NCBI GenBank assembly: GCA_046590575.1
Contig: JBKJUS010000015.1
Location: forward strand, 1 to 22,648
Source of the DNA: DATLNF01 sp046590575
GTDB taxonomy: Bacteria > Actinomycetota > Actinomycetes > BP-191
Length of the DNA stretch: 22,648 nucleotides
Direction: 5' to 3'
The notes below the pieces were generated by a model, which saw only the letters and a list, made by a program, of their open reading frames with translations, made no database searches and was not told where the DNA came from. The position numbers and the translations under genes were made by a program. Of this stretch, positions 1 through 6,723 are shown one piece after another. Positions within the stretch are counted from its first letter, which is position 1. Every line of letters begins with the position of its first letter.

Positions 1-465
1 GCCCACGTCGCGGCGCAAGTGCGCCGTGCGGCCAGTGACCTCTCCCAACTCTCGACCAGCGTGCTCGGCCACGGCGACCTCTCCGCGCAGAACTGGTTGG
101 TCCACAGGTCCGGGCTCAGCGGAATTGTCGACTGGACCGAGGCTCTGCATCGGGCCGGACCAGGGTTCGACGTACTGCATGCTGCGGTCACCTATCTGGA
201 GCAGTCTGTGGGCCTTCGCCAGTGGTCCCCCTCCCTTGCAGTAGCGGCCTTCGAAGCTGCGTGGCCGGACAGCCCGCTCGTCGTCGGCGTGCGGCGCGCC
301 TTCCGCGAGATCGCCACGGCCGGGGGTGTGCCCGACCACCTGCACGATGCCCTCGAGGTCGGCTATTTCGCCCGCCGTCTCGGCTACCGGCTCGTCCATG
401 ACAAGACCTATTTGCTGCCCGCCGAATCCGCGGCGCGCCTCCTTCGCCACATCTGCATGCCCTGA
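1..465 (+). CDS. Aminoglycoside phosphotransferase (APH)-fold kinase, C-terminal part, 5'-truncated by window edge
   Basis: The frame is open from base 1, so only about 154 C-terminal residues are visible; an internal GTG at 19 is not a convincing start. Visible residues 24-31 read HGDLSAQN, the APH-family catalytic loop (H-x-D-x4-N), with D26 as the expected catalytic base and N31 as a metal ligand. About 16 residues later IVDWTEA supplies the second metal-binding Asp, the equivalent of the protein-kinase DFG Asp. The rest is the helical C-lobe. Such kinases phosphorylate small hydroxylated molecules and turn up in polysaccharide clusters as well as in resistance. The neighbours favour a metabolic or sugar-related role, but the substrate cannot be read from this part. 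The gene converges on the HTTM gene with a 19-base gap and no clear terminator. Confidence 0.8.
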   Translation, partial: AHVAAQVRRAASDLSQLSTSVLGHGDLSAQNWLVHRSGLSGIVDWTEALHRAGPGFDVLHAAVTYLEQSVGLRQWSPSLAVAAFEAAWPDSPLVVGVRRAFREIATAGGVPDHLHDALEVGYFARRLGYRLVHDKTYLLPAESAARLLRHICMP

Positions 466-484
466 GCCGAGATCGCGCAGGGCG

Positions 485-1933
485 TCAGGAGTCCTGCTCC
501 TCCGCGCCTTCCCGCTCCGTTCGACAGAAGTTCCCTGCCTGCGGCGGCACATCGCGGAAGTGTGCGGCCTTGCGTTCGATCAGGCTCGCCCGCAGCCGAG
601 GGTCGTCGCCAACCCGGGGAATGTCGTAGCGCCGATCCCCGACCGCATAGCTCAACGACGCGTCGGGATGGCGCGCAGCCCAGGCGCGCAGCCCGCTGAC
701 GACCCATCTCCGGTCGGACTCCGCTGCCTCCTGCATGGCTGGGTCACTGGAGGCCAGAATGGTGACGAGCTCGTCCTGGAGGCCAAACACCTGCACCGCT
801 TCGGGCAGCACCAGGTGGTTCCACCGATCGCCTTCGGTCTGCAGGTTCGAGTACATCGTGAACGTGCTCTGCGTCTTGAGACCCAGATACGGGCTGGCGG
901 CATTGGCTACCACCAGCGCGGGTCCCACCACCCACAGTGCCGACGCGAGCCGCAACGTCCCCCGCCTGTGCACCACGGGGCTCCCTGCCCTGACGCAGGC
1001 TAAGAAGGCGAGCAGCAGTCCTAGCGCGTACCCGACAAAGAGCACCAGGGCTAGCCTCATGAGCAGCGGTTGCTGATCCAGAACGTCGACAGCTACCGCG
1101 ACAGCGAGGACGCCAGCCACCGCGGCAGCCTGCCCGGCAGCAGTGCGCGCAGCGGATCCGACACCGTGGAGTGCCCGAGCGAGCGCGGGTCGGCCGGCGA
1201 GCAGTAGGTCGGCTCGGCCCAACAGGTCATCCGGGGCGAACAGGGCGTAGAACGCCATCGCGAATCCGGAGAAAGGCACGTGGCCGGCAACTGCCAGTAC
1301 GAGGTGGAACAACACCCCACCTACTACTGCGACCACCCGGGTCCGTCGGCACACCAGCGCAATGGGAAGGATCAGCTCGATGGCGATGGCGGAAACGACG
1401 GCGGGCCACGCTTGCCAGTCGCCCCGAAGGTCTAGTGGGCCGCGGGTGAGCACGTCGCCGAGCAGGGACGGTCCGCAGGAGAGCTCGGCATCGAAGAAGT
1501 CGGTGTTGATCTTGGCAAATGCCGCTAGCAGGTAGACAAGCACGACCTGCACGCGGAGGTACGGCGCGATCCGGTCGTACAGGGCACCGGCCTGCCACGG
1601 CCATGGGTCACGGCGGACGAGTGCGGGAACCAGCACGACGACCAGCCCGACCTCGGCGAGCAGCAGGAGCAGCCAGTGATTGACCACGAGGGGGAGGTCC
1701 GCCACGGACGACACGATGTGCGTGCCGACCAGTACGTAGAGCCGGAGCACAGAGGTTGGCCGCAGCATCAGCCAGACCGCGGCTACGGTGACCGCGAGGC
1801 CAATGGACGGGATCGCCCAGTCGTCCAGTTGCTGCTGGTGAAATAAGATCGCTGCGCCCAGCAGGAAGCTGAAGAGACCAAGACGACGCGACGAGTCGTC
1901 CAGGTGCGCCTCTTCGGCTACGGTCGTCGTCAC
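485..1933 (-). CDS. HTTM-type (vitamin K-dependent gamma-carboxylase-like) integral membrane protein
   Basis: A 482-residue protein with about ten hydrophobic segments across residues 18-345 and a soluble C-terminal tail of about 130 residues. Residues 138-154 (AFAKINTDFFDAELSCG) and the block around 349-374 (PYLGLKTQSTFTMYSNLQ, then WNHL) look like the HTTM family related to vitamin K-dependent gamma-carboxylase. In bacteria this family is mostly uncharacterised, so a carboxylase activity should not be assumed. The GTG start at 1931-1933 overlaps the TGA of the upstream dehydrogenase in a GTGA junction. No Shine-Dalgarno sequence precedes it, so translation probably depends on reinitiation after the dehydrogenase. 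The frame extends upstream to 2071, but that part lies inside the dehydrogenase gene and is not hydrophobic. Its place in a polysaccharide locus suggests a role at the membrane in surface-polymer metabolism, which is inference. Confidence 0.75.
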   Translation of the reverse strand: MTTTVAEEAHLDDSSRRLGLFSFLLGAAILFHQQQLDDWAIPSIGLAVTVAAVWLMLRPTSVLRLYVLVGTHIVSSVADLPLVVNHWLLLLLAEVGLVVVLVPALVRRDPWPWQAGALYDRIAPYLRVQVVLVYLLAAFAKINTDFFDAELSCGPSLLGDVLTRGPLDLRGDWQAWPAVVSAIAIELILPIALVCRRTRVVAVVGGVLFHLVLAVAGHVPFSGFAMAFYALFAPDDLLGRADLLLAGRPALARALHGVGSAARTAAGQAAAVAGVLAVAVAVDVLDQQPLLMRLALVLFVGYALGLLLAFLACVRAGSPVVHRRGTLRLASALWVVGPALVVANAASPYLGLKTQSTFTMYSNLQTEGDRWNHLVLPEAVQVFGLQDELVTILASSDPAMQEAAESDRRWVVSGLRAWAARHPDASLSYAVGDRRYDIPRVGDDPRLRASLIERKAAHFRDVPPQAGNFCRTEREGAEEQDS

Positions 1934-3000
1934 GGCAGCGCTGCGATGACTGCCGACGCCATCGCCGTGGTGCTCACCGGTGGCAGGGCGCCAGCGATGT
2001 CGTAGGTGCGGACGACAGAAGCTGCGAGGACCGCGTCGACAGCGAACTCGACTCGGTCTGCCGCCTCCCACTCCCCGATGTGCCTCAGCAGCATGGCCGC
2101 ACTCAACACCATGGCCAGCGGGTTGGCTATCCCCTGACCAGCCCGTCGCGGCGCGGTGCCGTGCGCCGCTTCGAAGACGGCGACCTCCGGCCCGAGGTTG
2201 ACACCAGGGACCATGCCGATCCCGCCGACCAGCCCGCCGACCAGATCGGACACGATGTCGCCGTACTGGTAGCCCATGACGAGCACTCCGTACGACGACG
2301 CATCACGCACCATCCGCGCACAGAGAGAGTCAATGCTCTCCTCGCCGAAGGTGACATCCGGGTACGTCGCAGCAACGGCGCGGGCGGTAGCGAGGAACAA
2401 GCCGTCCGTCGCGGGCATGACCGTCGCCTTGTGCACTGCGGTGATTGAGGACGGGTGCCGCTCGCGGGCGAGTGAGACAGCGATCTCCACGACGCGCCGG
2501 GATGCCTCCTCGGTGACGAACTTGACCGCAACCCCCGCCCGAGGGGGCAGCGTCTTGCCGTGCTGGGCCAACAATGCACGCAACGCGGGGACGGCCGGAT
2601 GGTCACGGTCGAACTCGAGTCCCGCGTAGAGGTCCTCGGTCGTCTCGCGCACCACGACGATGTCGACGAGGCCCGCAGGCGAGGCGATGCCCGGCCGCGA
2701 TCGGCAGGGTCGCACTTGGGTGTGCAGTCCGAGCTCGCGTCGCAGAGCCAGGTTCACCGACGGGAAGTCGGTCTTGTCCCGAGGAGTCGCGACAGGACCC
2801 TTCAGGCCGATGCCAACGCTGCGGATCAGCTGGACGACCTCGGCCGGAAGGGAGGCACCGCCCGCCGCCACCGACGCGAGACCGACATCGCGAACCAGCC
2901 ACACCACAGGCACGCCAGTCGCATCGACCACGCTCTGGGCGGCCGTGATCACCTCTGGCCCGATGCCGTCGCCCGGCAGGAGAACGACTTCGTACGGCAT
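1930..3000 (-). CDS. Isocitrate/isopropylmalate dehydrogenase family protein, isocitrate-like active site
   Basis: A 356-residue protein of the beta-hydroxyacid oxidative decarboxylase family, typical length. By comparison with E. coli isocitrate dehydrogenase, the substrate set is present: S81 and N83 (PSVNLALRREL), R87, R97, R118, catalytic Y125 (EDLYAG) and K191 (AVHKATVMP). Metal-binding aspartates would be D224, D248 and D252 (YGDIVSD). The cofactor loop is at 280-293 (HGTAPRRAGQGIAN). R285-R286 lie where E. coli IDH has Lys-Tyr, which bind the NADP 2'-phosphate, so NADP use is possible. Two usual Asn positions differ: T193 follows the catalytic Lys, and GYQYGD replaces the common NLYGD. 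The ATG start is chosen because a TACTAT -10 box lies 7 bases upstream and the N-terminus (MPYEVVLLPGDGIGPEV) is a normal family start. It overlaps the HTTM gene downstream. The exact substrate is uncertain. Confidence 0.85.
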   Translation of the reverse strand: MPYEVVLLPGDGIGPEVITAAQSVVDATGVPVVWLVRDVGLASVAAGGASLPAEVVQLIRSVGIGLKGPVATPRDKTDFPSVNLALRRELGLHTQVRPCRSRPGIASPAGLVDIVVVRETTEDLYAGLEFDRDHPAVPALRALLAQHGKTLPPRAGVAVKFVTEEASRRVVEIAVSLARERHPSSITAVHKATVMPATDGLFLATARAVAATYPDVTFGEESIDSLCARMVRDASSYGVLVMGYQYGDIVSDLVGGLVGGIGMVPGVNLGPEVAVFEAAHGTAPRRAGQGIANPLAMVLSAAMLLRHIGEWEAADRVEFAVDAVLAASVVRTYDIAGALPPVSTTAMASAVIAALP

Positions 3001-3007
3001 GGCGGCG

Positions 3008-3013
3008 ATAGTA
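3008..3013 (-). promoter_or_regulatory. -10 element TACTAT of a probable leaderless promoter for the dehydrogenase-HTTM pair
   Basis: Read on the minus strand, TACTAT fits the actinobacterial -10 form TANNNT and ends 7 bases before the ATG at 3000. Transcription would therefore begin at or next to the start codon. There is no Shine-Dalgarno sequence in the short gap (CGCCGCC). No clear -35 is visible. GGAACG occurs about 15 bases upstream but is not paired with an ECF-type -10. Confidence 0.5.
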
Positions 3014-3037
3014 GTGGTGAGGCGCACCCGTTCCGGG

Positions 3038-4465
3038 GTGAGGTTGGATGGCCCCGTGGCCACGTCGCGGAACACAGCTTGGGTCTTCGCCGGGCAACTA
3101 GCCGAGAAGGTCGCCAGCCTGGGGTTCTTCATCGTCGTGGCCCGGGTCCTCGGCGTGCGCGAGTACGGCTACTTCACGTTCGCCGTCTCCCTGGTCCCGC
3201 TGGTGCTCTCCTTCGGGAAGCTCGGTCTCGACCTCACCCTGGTCCGCGAGCTCGCCCGCGCCCCGGAGCGCACCGCCGATCTGCTTGCGACAGCCCTCGC
3301 CGCGCGGGTCTGCACCGGGCTGCTGGGGCTCGGTCTGGCGGTCGCCGTCGGCAGTGTCCTGGTGGACAGCGGGCAGGCGCTGGCAACGCTCTTGGTGGTA
3401 GGGCTGGCATTGGTTGCCGACGACTGCACCAGCCTTTTCACGTCAACCTTCAACGCGCACGAGAGGATGCGGCTCAGCGCCATCACCGGTGTGCTGAATC
3501 GGGCCGCGTCCACCGTGCTCGCCCTCGTCGTGCTGACTGTGGGGGGCGACCTCCTCGCGGTCGTCCTCGCCTACCTGGTCGGGTCCGTCGCCGCACTGGT
3601 GTACGCCTACGCCGCGCTCGCCCGGACCATCCATCTGCTGCGTCCCTCTGACGTCGACCGGACCCTCGGTCGCTCACTGGTCTGGAACGGGCGCAAGTTC
3701 GGCGCTGCTGGCCTGGTCAATCTCGCGCTCTTTCGCGCAGACGGTGTGCTCCTCCAGGCGATCCGCGGCTCTGTCGCAGTGGGTCTCTACGGCGCGGCCT
3801 ACCGGTTCTTCGAGTCACTGCTCTTCATCACCCAAGGCTTGATGTCGTTGACGGCACCGCGGATCGCGAAGGACGGGCCTGGCGCAAAGTCGACCCGGAC
3901 ACTGGACACCGCTGTGGCGATTGCCCTTGCCTTCTATCTACCGATCGCGGCAGGTGCACCCTTTGCGGCCAACGCCCTGGTGGCGAGCCTTTTCGGTGAT
4001 CGGTACGCCGACGCTGCGCGCGCCGTACCGTGGCTCACCGCGGCGGCCGTCTTCTACTGCATCGCGTTCATGTGTCGGGTCGCGGTGATCGCCCTGGGTC
4101 GTCGCGACGGCGTGTTGACCGTCGGCATCGTGAGTCTCACGGTGAACCTCGCCCTGAACGCCGTACTGATTCCGACCCGCGGCTTCGTCGGTGCGGCGAT
4201 CGCGACCTTGGTCACCGAGATCCTCGAAGCCGCCTTGACGTTGCGGCTCCTGGCCCGAGCCGGGATCGACCCTCGGTCGACCCGGCTCGTCATCGTGCCG
4301 GTGATTGCAACAGGAATCATGCTCGGAGCTCTCGTCGTGCTCGATCTAACCGGCCTTGCAGCCGTCATCGTCGGTGCGGCCGTCTACCTGGTGGCGAGCG
4401 CGCTCGCGCTCACTACCGTGGGGGCCGAAAGGCGTCGTGACGTCCGCGCGATGATCACCGGGTGA
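3038..4465 (+). CDS. Wzx-like polysaccharide flippase (MATE/MOP superfamily)
   Basis: A protein of about 475 residues made almost wholly of hydrophobic helices, about 12-14 segments. The N-terminal block (RNTAWVFAGQLAEKVASL, then VVARVLGVREYGYFTFA and a loop ending LVRELAR) is characteristic of polysaccharide-biosynthesis flippases. These move undecaprenyl-diphosphate-linked oligosaccharide from the cytoplasmic to the outer leaflet before polymerisation or transfer. The start is uncertain: in-frame GTG codons lie at 3014, 3038 and 3056 and a TTG at 3044. I chose GTG 3038 because it leaves a short N-terminus before the first helix and clears the divergent dehydrogenase start at 3000. No strong ribosome binding site is visible for any of them. 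It converges on the downstream glycosyltransferase with a 15-base gap. It probably serves the glycosyltransferases and sugar transferase in this locus. Confidence 0.85.
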   Translation: MRLDGPVATSRNTAWVFAGQLAEKVASLGFFIVVARVLGVREYGYFTFAVSLVPLVLSFGKLGLDLTLVRELARAPERTADLLATALAARVCTGLLGLGLAVAVGSVLVDSGQALATLLVVGLALVADDCTSLFTSTFNAHERMRLSAITGVLNRAASTVLALVVLTVGGDLLAVVLAYLVGSVAALVYAYAALARTIHLLRPSDVDRTLGRSLVWNGRKFGAAGLVNLALFRADGVLLQAIRGSVAVGLYGAAYRFFESLLFITQGLMSLTAPRIAKDGPGAKSTRTLDTAVAIALAFYLPIAAGAPFAANALVASLFGDRYADAARAVPWLTAAAVFYCIAFMCRVAVIALGRRDGVLTVGIVSLTVNLALNAVLIPTRGFVGAAIATLVTEILEAALTLRLLARAGIDPRSTRLVIVPVIATGIMLGALVVLDLTGLAAVIVGAAVYLVASALALTTVGAERRRDVRAMITG

Positions 4466-4480
4466 CCTGCACCCCGCTGG

Positions 4481-5521
4481 TCAGGACCTGAGCTCCCGCT
4501 CCAGAACGGCGCGAACGCCGGCGGCGGCGCGGTCCCAGCTCAGTTCCGCAGCGCGTGTGCGCCCCGAGCTCACCCGTTGCTCTCGCTCCGGGTCGGCGAC
4601 GACCAACCGGAGCAGGCCGGCCGCGACGGCGTCGTGGTCGGTCGGGTCGACGAGCAGTCCGGCGTTACCGACTACCTCCGGCAGGGCAGTGCGGTCGGCA
4701 ACCAGCACAGGGGTCCCGCACGCCATCGCCTCCAGCGGCGGAAGCCCAAAGCCTTCATAGAGGGAGAGGAACACAAAGCCGGACGCCGCCGTGAGAAGAG
4801 CTGGCAGGTGCTTGTCACTGACTGCGCCGGTGACGACGACCCGGGGCGGCAAGGCGCGGAGATCCACCGCGCCGAAGACGCGAGAGGCGCCCGCACCGCC
4901 AACTACGAGCAGCTGCACGTCATCGGGGAGGTCGGGTAGGACGGCGGACCACGCTCGGAGCAGCGCGGCGACATTCTTCCTCGGCTCGAGCGAGGACAAC
5001 GTCATGAGATAGCGGCCCAACGGTGCCCCTACCGCGTCTCGAGCCGCCTGCTGATCCTCTGCCGACCGGGGCGCAAAGTGCTCACCAACCCCGTTGGGCA
5101 CCACGGAGATCCGATCCTCGGCGATGCCGCACCGGTCGATGATCCGCTGCCGGCAGAATTCCGAGATCGTGATGATGTGGTCGCACCGGGCGACAAGCCG
5201 CGGCACGAGAAACCCGTACCACTGCGCGAAGCGCGGTGCGAACCACTCGGGATGGTCTAACGGTGCTACGTCATGGACCGTGACCACCTGCCGGCGCACG
5301 GCGAGCGGCCCGGACGTGCTCGGGCTCCAGAGCAGCCGGCGGCCGAGCCGCAGAGGCAGCACGGCCTGTTCCCAGGCATGGCCCTGCACCCCTGGCAACG
5401 TCCGCGCGGGGGCCACAGGAGCCACCAGGTCGCCGAGCCGGTCGACGAGCTCCCGGGTGTAGCGAGGCTGACCAGTCAGCGCCATCTGCAGGACACGGGT
5501 GTTGACCGCTACGCCGCCGAT
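4481..5521 (-). CDS. GT4-family glycosyltransferase, probable ATC start
   Basis: A GT-B glycosyltransferase of the GT4 type, 346 residues if started at the ATC codon 5519-5521. The N-terminal domain has VVTVHDVAPLDHPEWF and the hinge has ISVVPNGVGEHF. The C-terminal domain has the E-x7-E nucleotide-sugar site (EGFGLPPLEAMACGTPV, E256 and E264). It would add a sugar from a nucleotide donor to a lipid-linked acceptor on the cytoplasmic face. The first canonical start is ATG 5483-5485. However, the 12 codons before it encode IGGVAVNTRVLQ, the usual first beta-strand of this fold, and no ATG, GTG or TTG precedes them in frame. A GGGGAGG sequence lies 5 bases upstream of the ATC. The ATG at 5485 would give a protein missing its first strand and has no ribosome binding site. 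The gene is certain; the start is inferred. Confidence 0.88.
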   Translation of the reverse strand: MGGVAVNTRVLQMALTGQPRYTRELVDRLGDLVAPVAPARTLPGVQGHAWEQAVLPLRLGRRLLWSPSTSGPLAVRRQVVTVHDVAPLDHPEWFAPRFAQWYGFLVPRLVARCDHIITISEFCRQRIIDRCGIAEDRISVVPNGVGEHFAPRSAEDQQAARDAVGAPLGRYLMTLSSLEPRKNVAALLRAWSAVLPDLPDDVQLLVVGGAGASRVFGAVDLRALPPRVVVTGAVSDKHLPALLTAASGFVFLSLYEGFGLPPLEAMACGTPVLVADRTALPEVVGNAGLLVDPTDHDAVAAGLLRLVVADPEREQRVSSGRTRAAELSWDRAAAGVRAVLERELRS

Positions 5522-5526
5522 CGGTG

Positions 5527-5533
5527 CCTCCCC
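5527..5533 (-). promoter_or_regulatory. Strong Shine-Dalgarno GGGGAGG positioned for the ATC codon at 5519-5521
   Basis: On the minus strand, GGGGAGG is followed by CACCG and then ATC, leaving 5 bases between GGAGG and the proposed start. That is ideal initiation spacing. It is about 41 bases from the ATG at 5485, too far to serve it. This is the evidence that decides the proposed start. Confidence 0.6.
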
Positions 5534-5555
5534 GGTCCGGTAGTCCCGTCGCCGG

Positions 5556-5561
5556 TACTGT
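5556..5561 (+). promoter_or_regulatory. -10 element TACTGT of a probable leaderless promoter for the GT4-DUF4012 pair
   Basis: TACTGT matches TANNNT and ends 4 bases before GTG 5566 and 7 bases before GTG 5569. The predicted transcription start at about 5568 therefore falls on the start codon. No purine-rich ribosome binding site is present between the box and these codons. A -35 element is not recognisable. Confidence 0.4.
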
Positions 5562-5568
5562 GCGGGTG

Positions 5569-6723
5569 GTGACGCACCGGGCGATGTTCGTGCAACCGTA
5601 CGGCCAGATCGGCGGTGCGGAGCGTTATCTGCAGACCTTGCTGAACCTTCTACCCCCTGGCTCCATCGATCGCGTGGTCTGTCTCGAGCACGGCAACTTC
5701 CCTACCCTGCTGCGCATGGATGGCTATCCGGTCGTCCTTCTAGAGACCGGACCGTCACCCCTCAGTATCGCCGTCGCGGGTCTGAGGCTAGGTCGAATAC
5801 TTCGTCGGCACCGACCAGACGTCATTCACGCCAATGGGCTGAAAGGCGCTCTCGTCGCTGGGGTCGCCGCGATCGGGACGGGAATCCCGGTTGTCTGGGT
5901 GAAACACGACTTCTCCTGGGACGGAAGGGTCGGCCGGCTCGGCGCACACCTCTCGACTCGCATCATCGGCGTCAGTGAGGCCGTGACCTCGTCGCTCGGT
6001 CCACGGGTACGACGACGCAAGGTTCGCACCGTCTATCACGGCACCGAGGTTGGCGACGTCGACCGCGCTGCCGGACGCCGGGTGCTGCTCAACGCGGTCC
6101 AGGCCACTGAGCCAGCGCGTGTGGTGAGCCTCGTTGGGCGGCTGCACCCGGTGAAAGGTCACCTCGCCGTGCTGGCAGTCGCCCGATCGCTTGCCGAACG
6201 CTTTCCTGACCTGCGCATCGCCTTCATCGGCAGCGACGACCCTCACCACCCCGACCATGCCGCGCTGCTCCGAGCACGCGCCCGCGAGCTCTCGCTCGAG
6301 GACTGTGTGCACTTCCTCGGCTTCCGGGATGACGTCCCCGCCCTCGTCGCGGGCAGTGACGTCGTGGTCGTTCCGAGCGGCGTCGACGACCGCGGGATGG
6401 GTAAGGAAGCATTCCCCCTCGCCGCACTCGAAGCGCTGTCGTTGGGTGTACCGGTCGTCGCCTACGCCGACGGTGGCGTCCCGGAGCTCGTCGGCGAATG
6501 CGGCTTCCTCGTGCCTCCCGCAGACCTCGAAGCCTTCGCCGAGGCGGTCACAGCGGCCTTGGCAGATCCGGTGACGGCGATCCGGATCGCCAGTTGTGGG
6601 CCCGATCGCGTGCGCACGCTGTTCAGCCTCGATTCGATGGTCTCGAAAACGCTCGCCGTCTACGACGAGGCGGTGGGACGTATCGCGTGCCACCCACCGC
6701 TGCGTCATCATCGTGATCCATGA
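5569..6723 (+). CDS. GT4-family glycosyltransferase
   Basis: A 384-residue GT-B glycosyltransferase if started at GTG 5569. The N-terminal beta-strand and glycine loop are RAMFVQPYGQIGGAERYL at residues 4-21. VVSLVGRLHPVKGH (185-198) opens the C-terminal domain. EAFPLAALEALSLGVPVV gives the E-x7-E donor site, E280 and E288. It transfers a sugar from a nucleotide donor in the cytoplasm, presumably onto the growing lipid-linked repeat unit. GTG 5560, 5566 and 5569 and ATG 5584 are all possible starts. I prefer 5569 because it matches the expected transcription start of a leaderless mRNA. Its TGA overlaps the ATG of the DUF4012 gene (ATGA), so the two are translationally coupled. It is divergent from the minus-strand GT4 gene, and it is only distantly similar to that enzyme by eye. 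Confidence 0.88.
   Translation: MTHRAMFVQPYGQIGGAERYLQTLLNLLPPGSIDRVVCLEHGNFPTLLRMDGYPVVLLETGPSPLSIAVAGLRLGRILRRHRPDVIHANGLKGALVAGVAAIGTGIPVVWVKHDFSWDGRVGRLGAHLSTRIIGVSEAVTSSLGPRVRRRKVRTVYHGTEVGDVDRAAGRRVLLNAVQATEPARVVSLVGRLHPVKGHLAVLAVARSLAERFPDLRIAFIGSDDPHHPDHAALLRARARELSLEDCVHFLGFRDDVPALVAGSDVVVVPSGVDDRGMGKEAFPLAALEALSLGVPVVAYADGGVPELVGECGFLVPPADLEAFAEAVTAALADPVTAIRIASCGPDRVRTLFSLDSMVSKTLAVYDEAVGRIACHPPLRHHRDP

Noticed and set aside
2660..3037. N-terminal extension of the flippase
   Set aside because: It would run antisense through the start of the dehydrogenase gene, and the extra residues are not hydrophobic or conserved-looking. A start near 3038 fits better.
3001..3132. N-terminal extension of the dehydrogenase
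   Set aside because: The family's usual N-terminus begins at the ATG at 3000, and the extension overlaps the flippase start.
4460..4474. GGGTG / CACCC inverted repeat at the flippase stop
   Set aside because: A 5-base stem without a T-tract; expected by chance in GC-rich DNA.
5788..6711. Open frame of 307 codons on the minus strand
   Set aside because: Antisense to the second GT4 gene, whose motifs are complete. The translation is charged and unlike any family.
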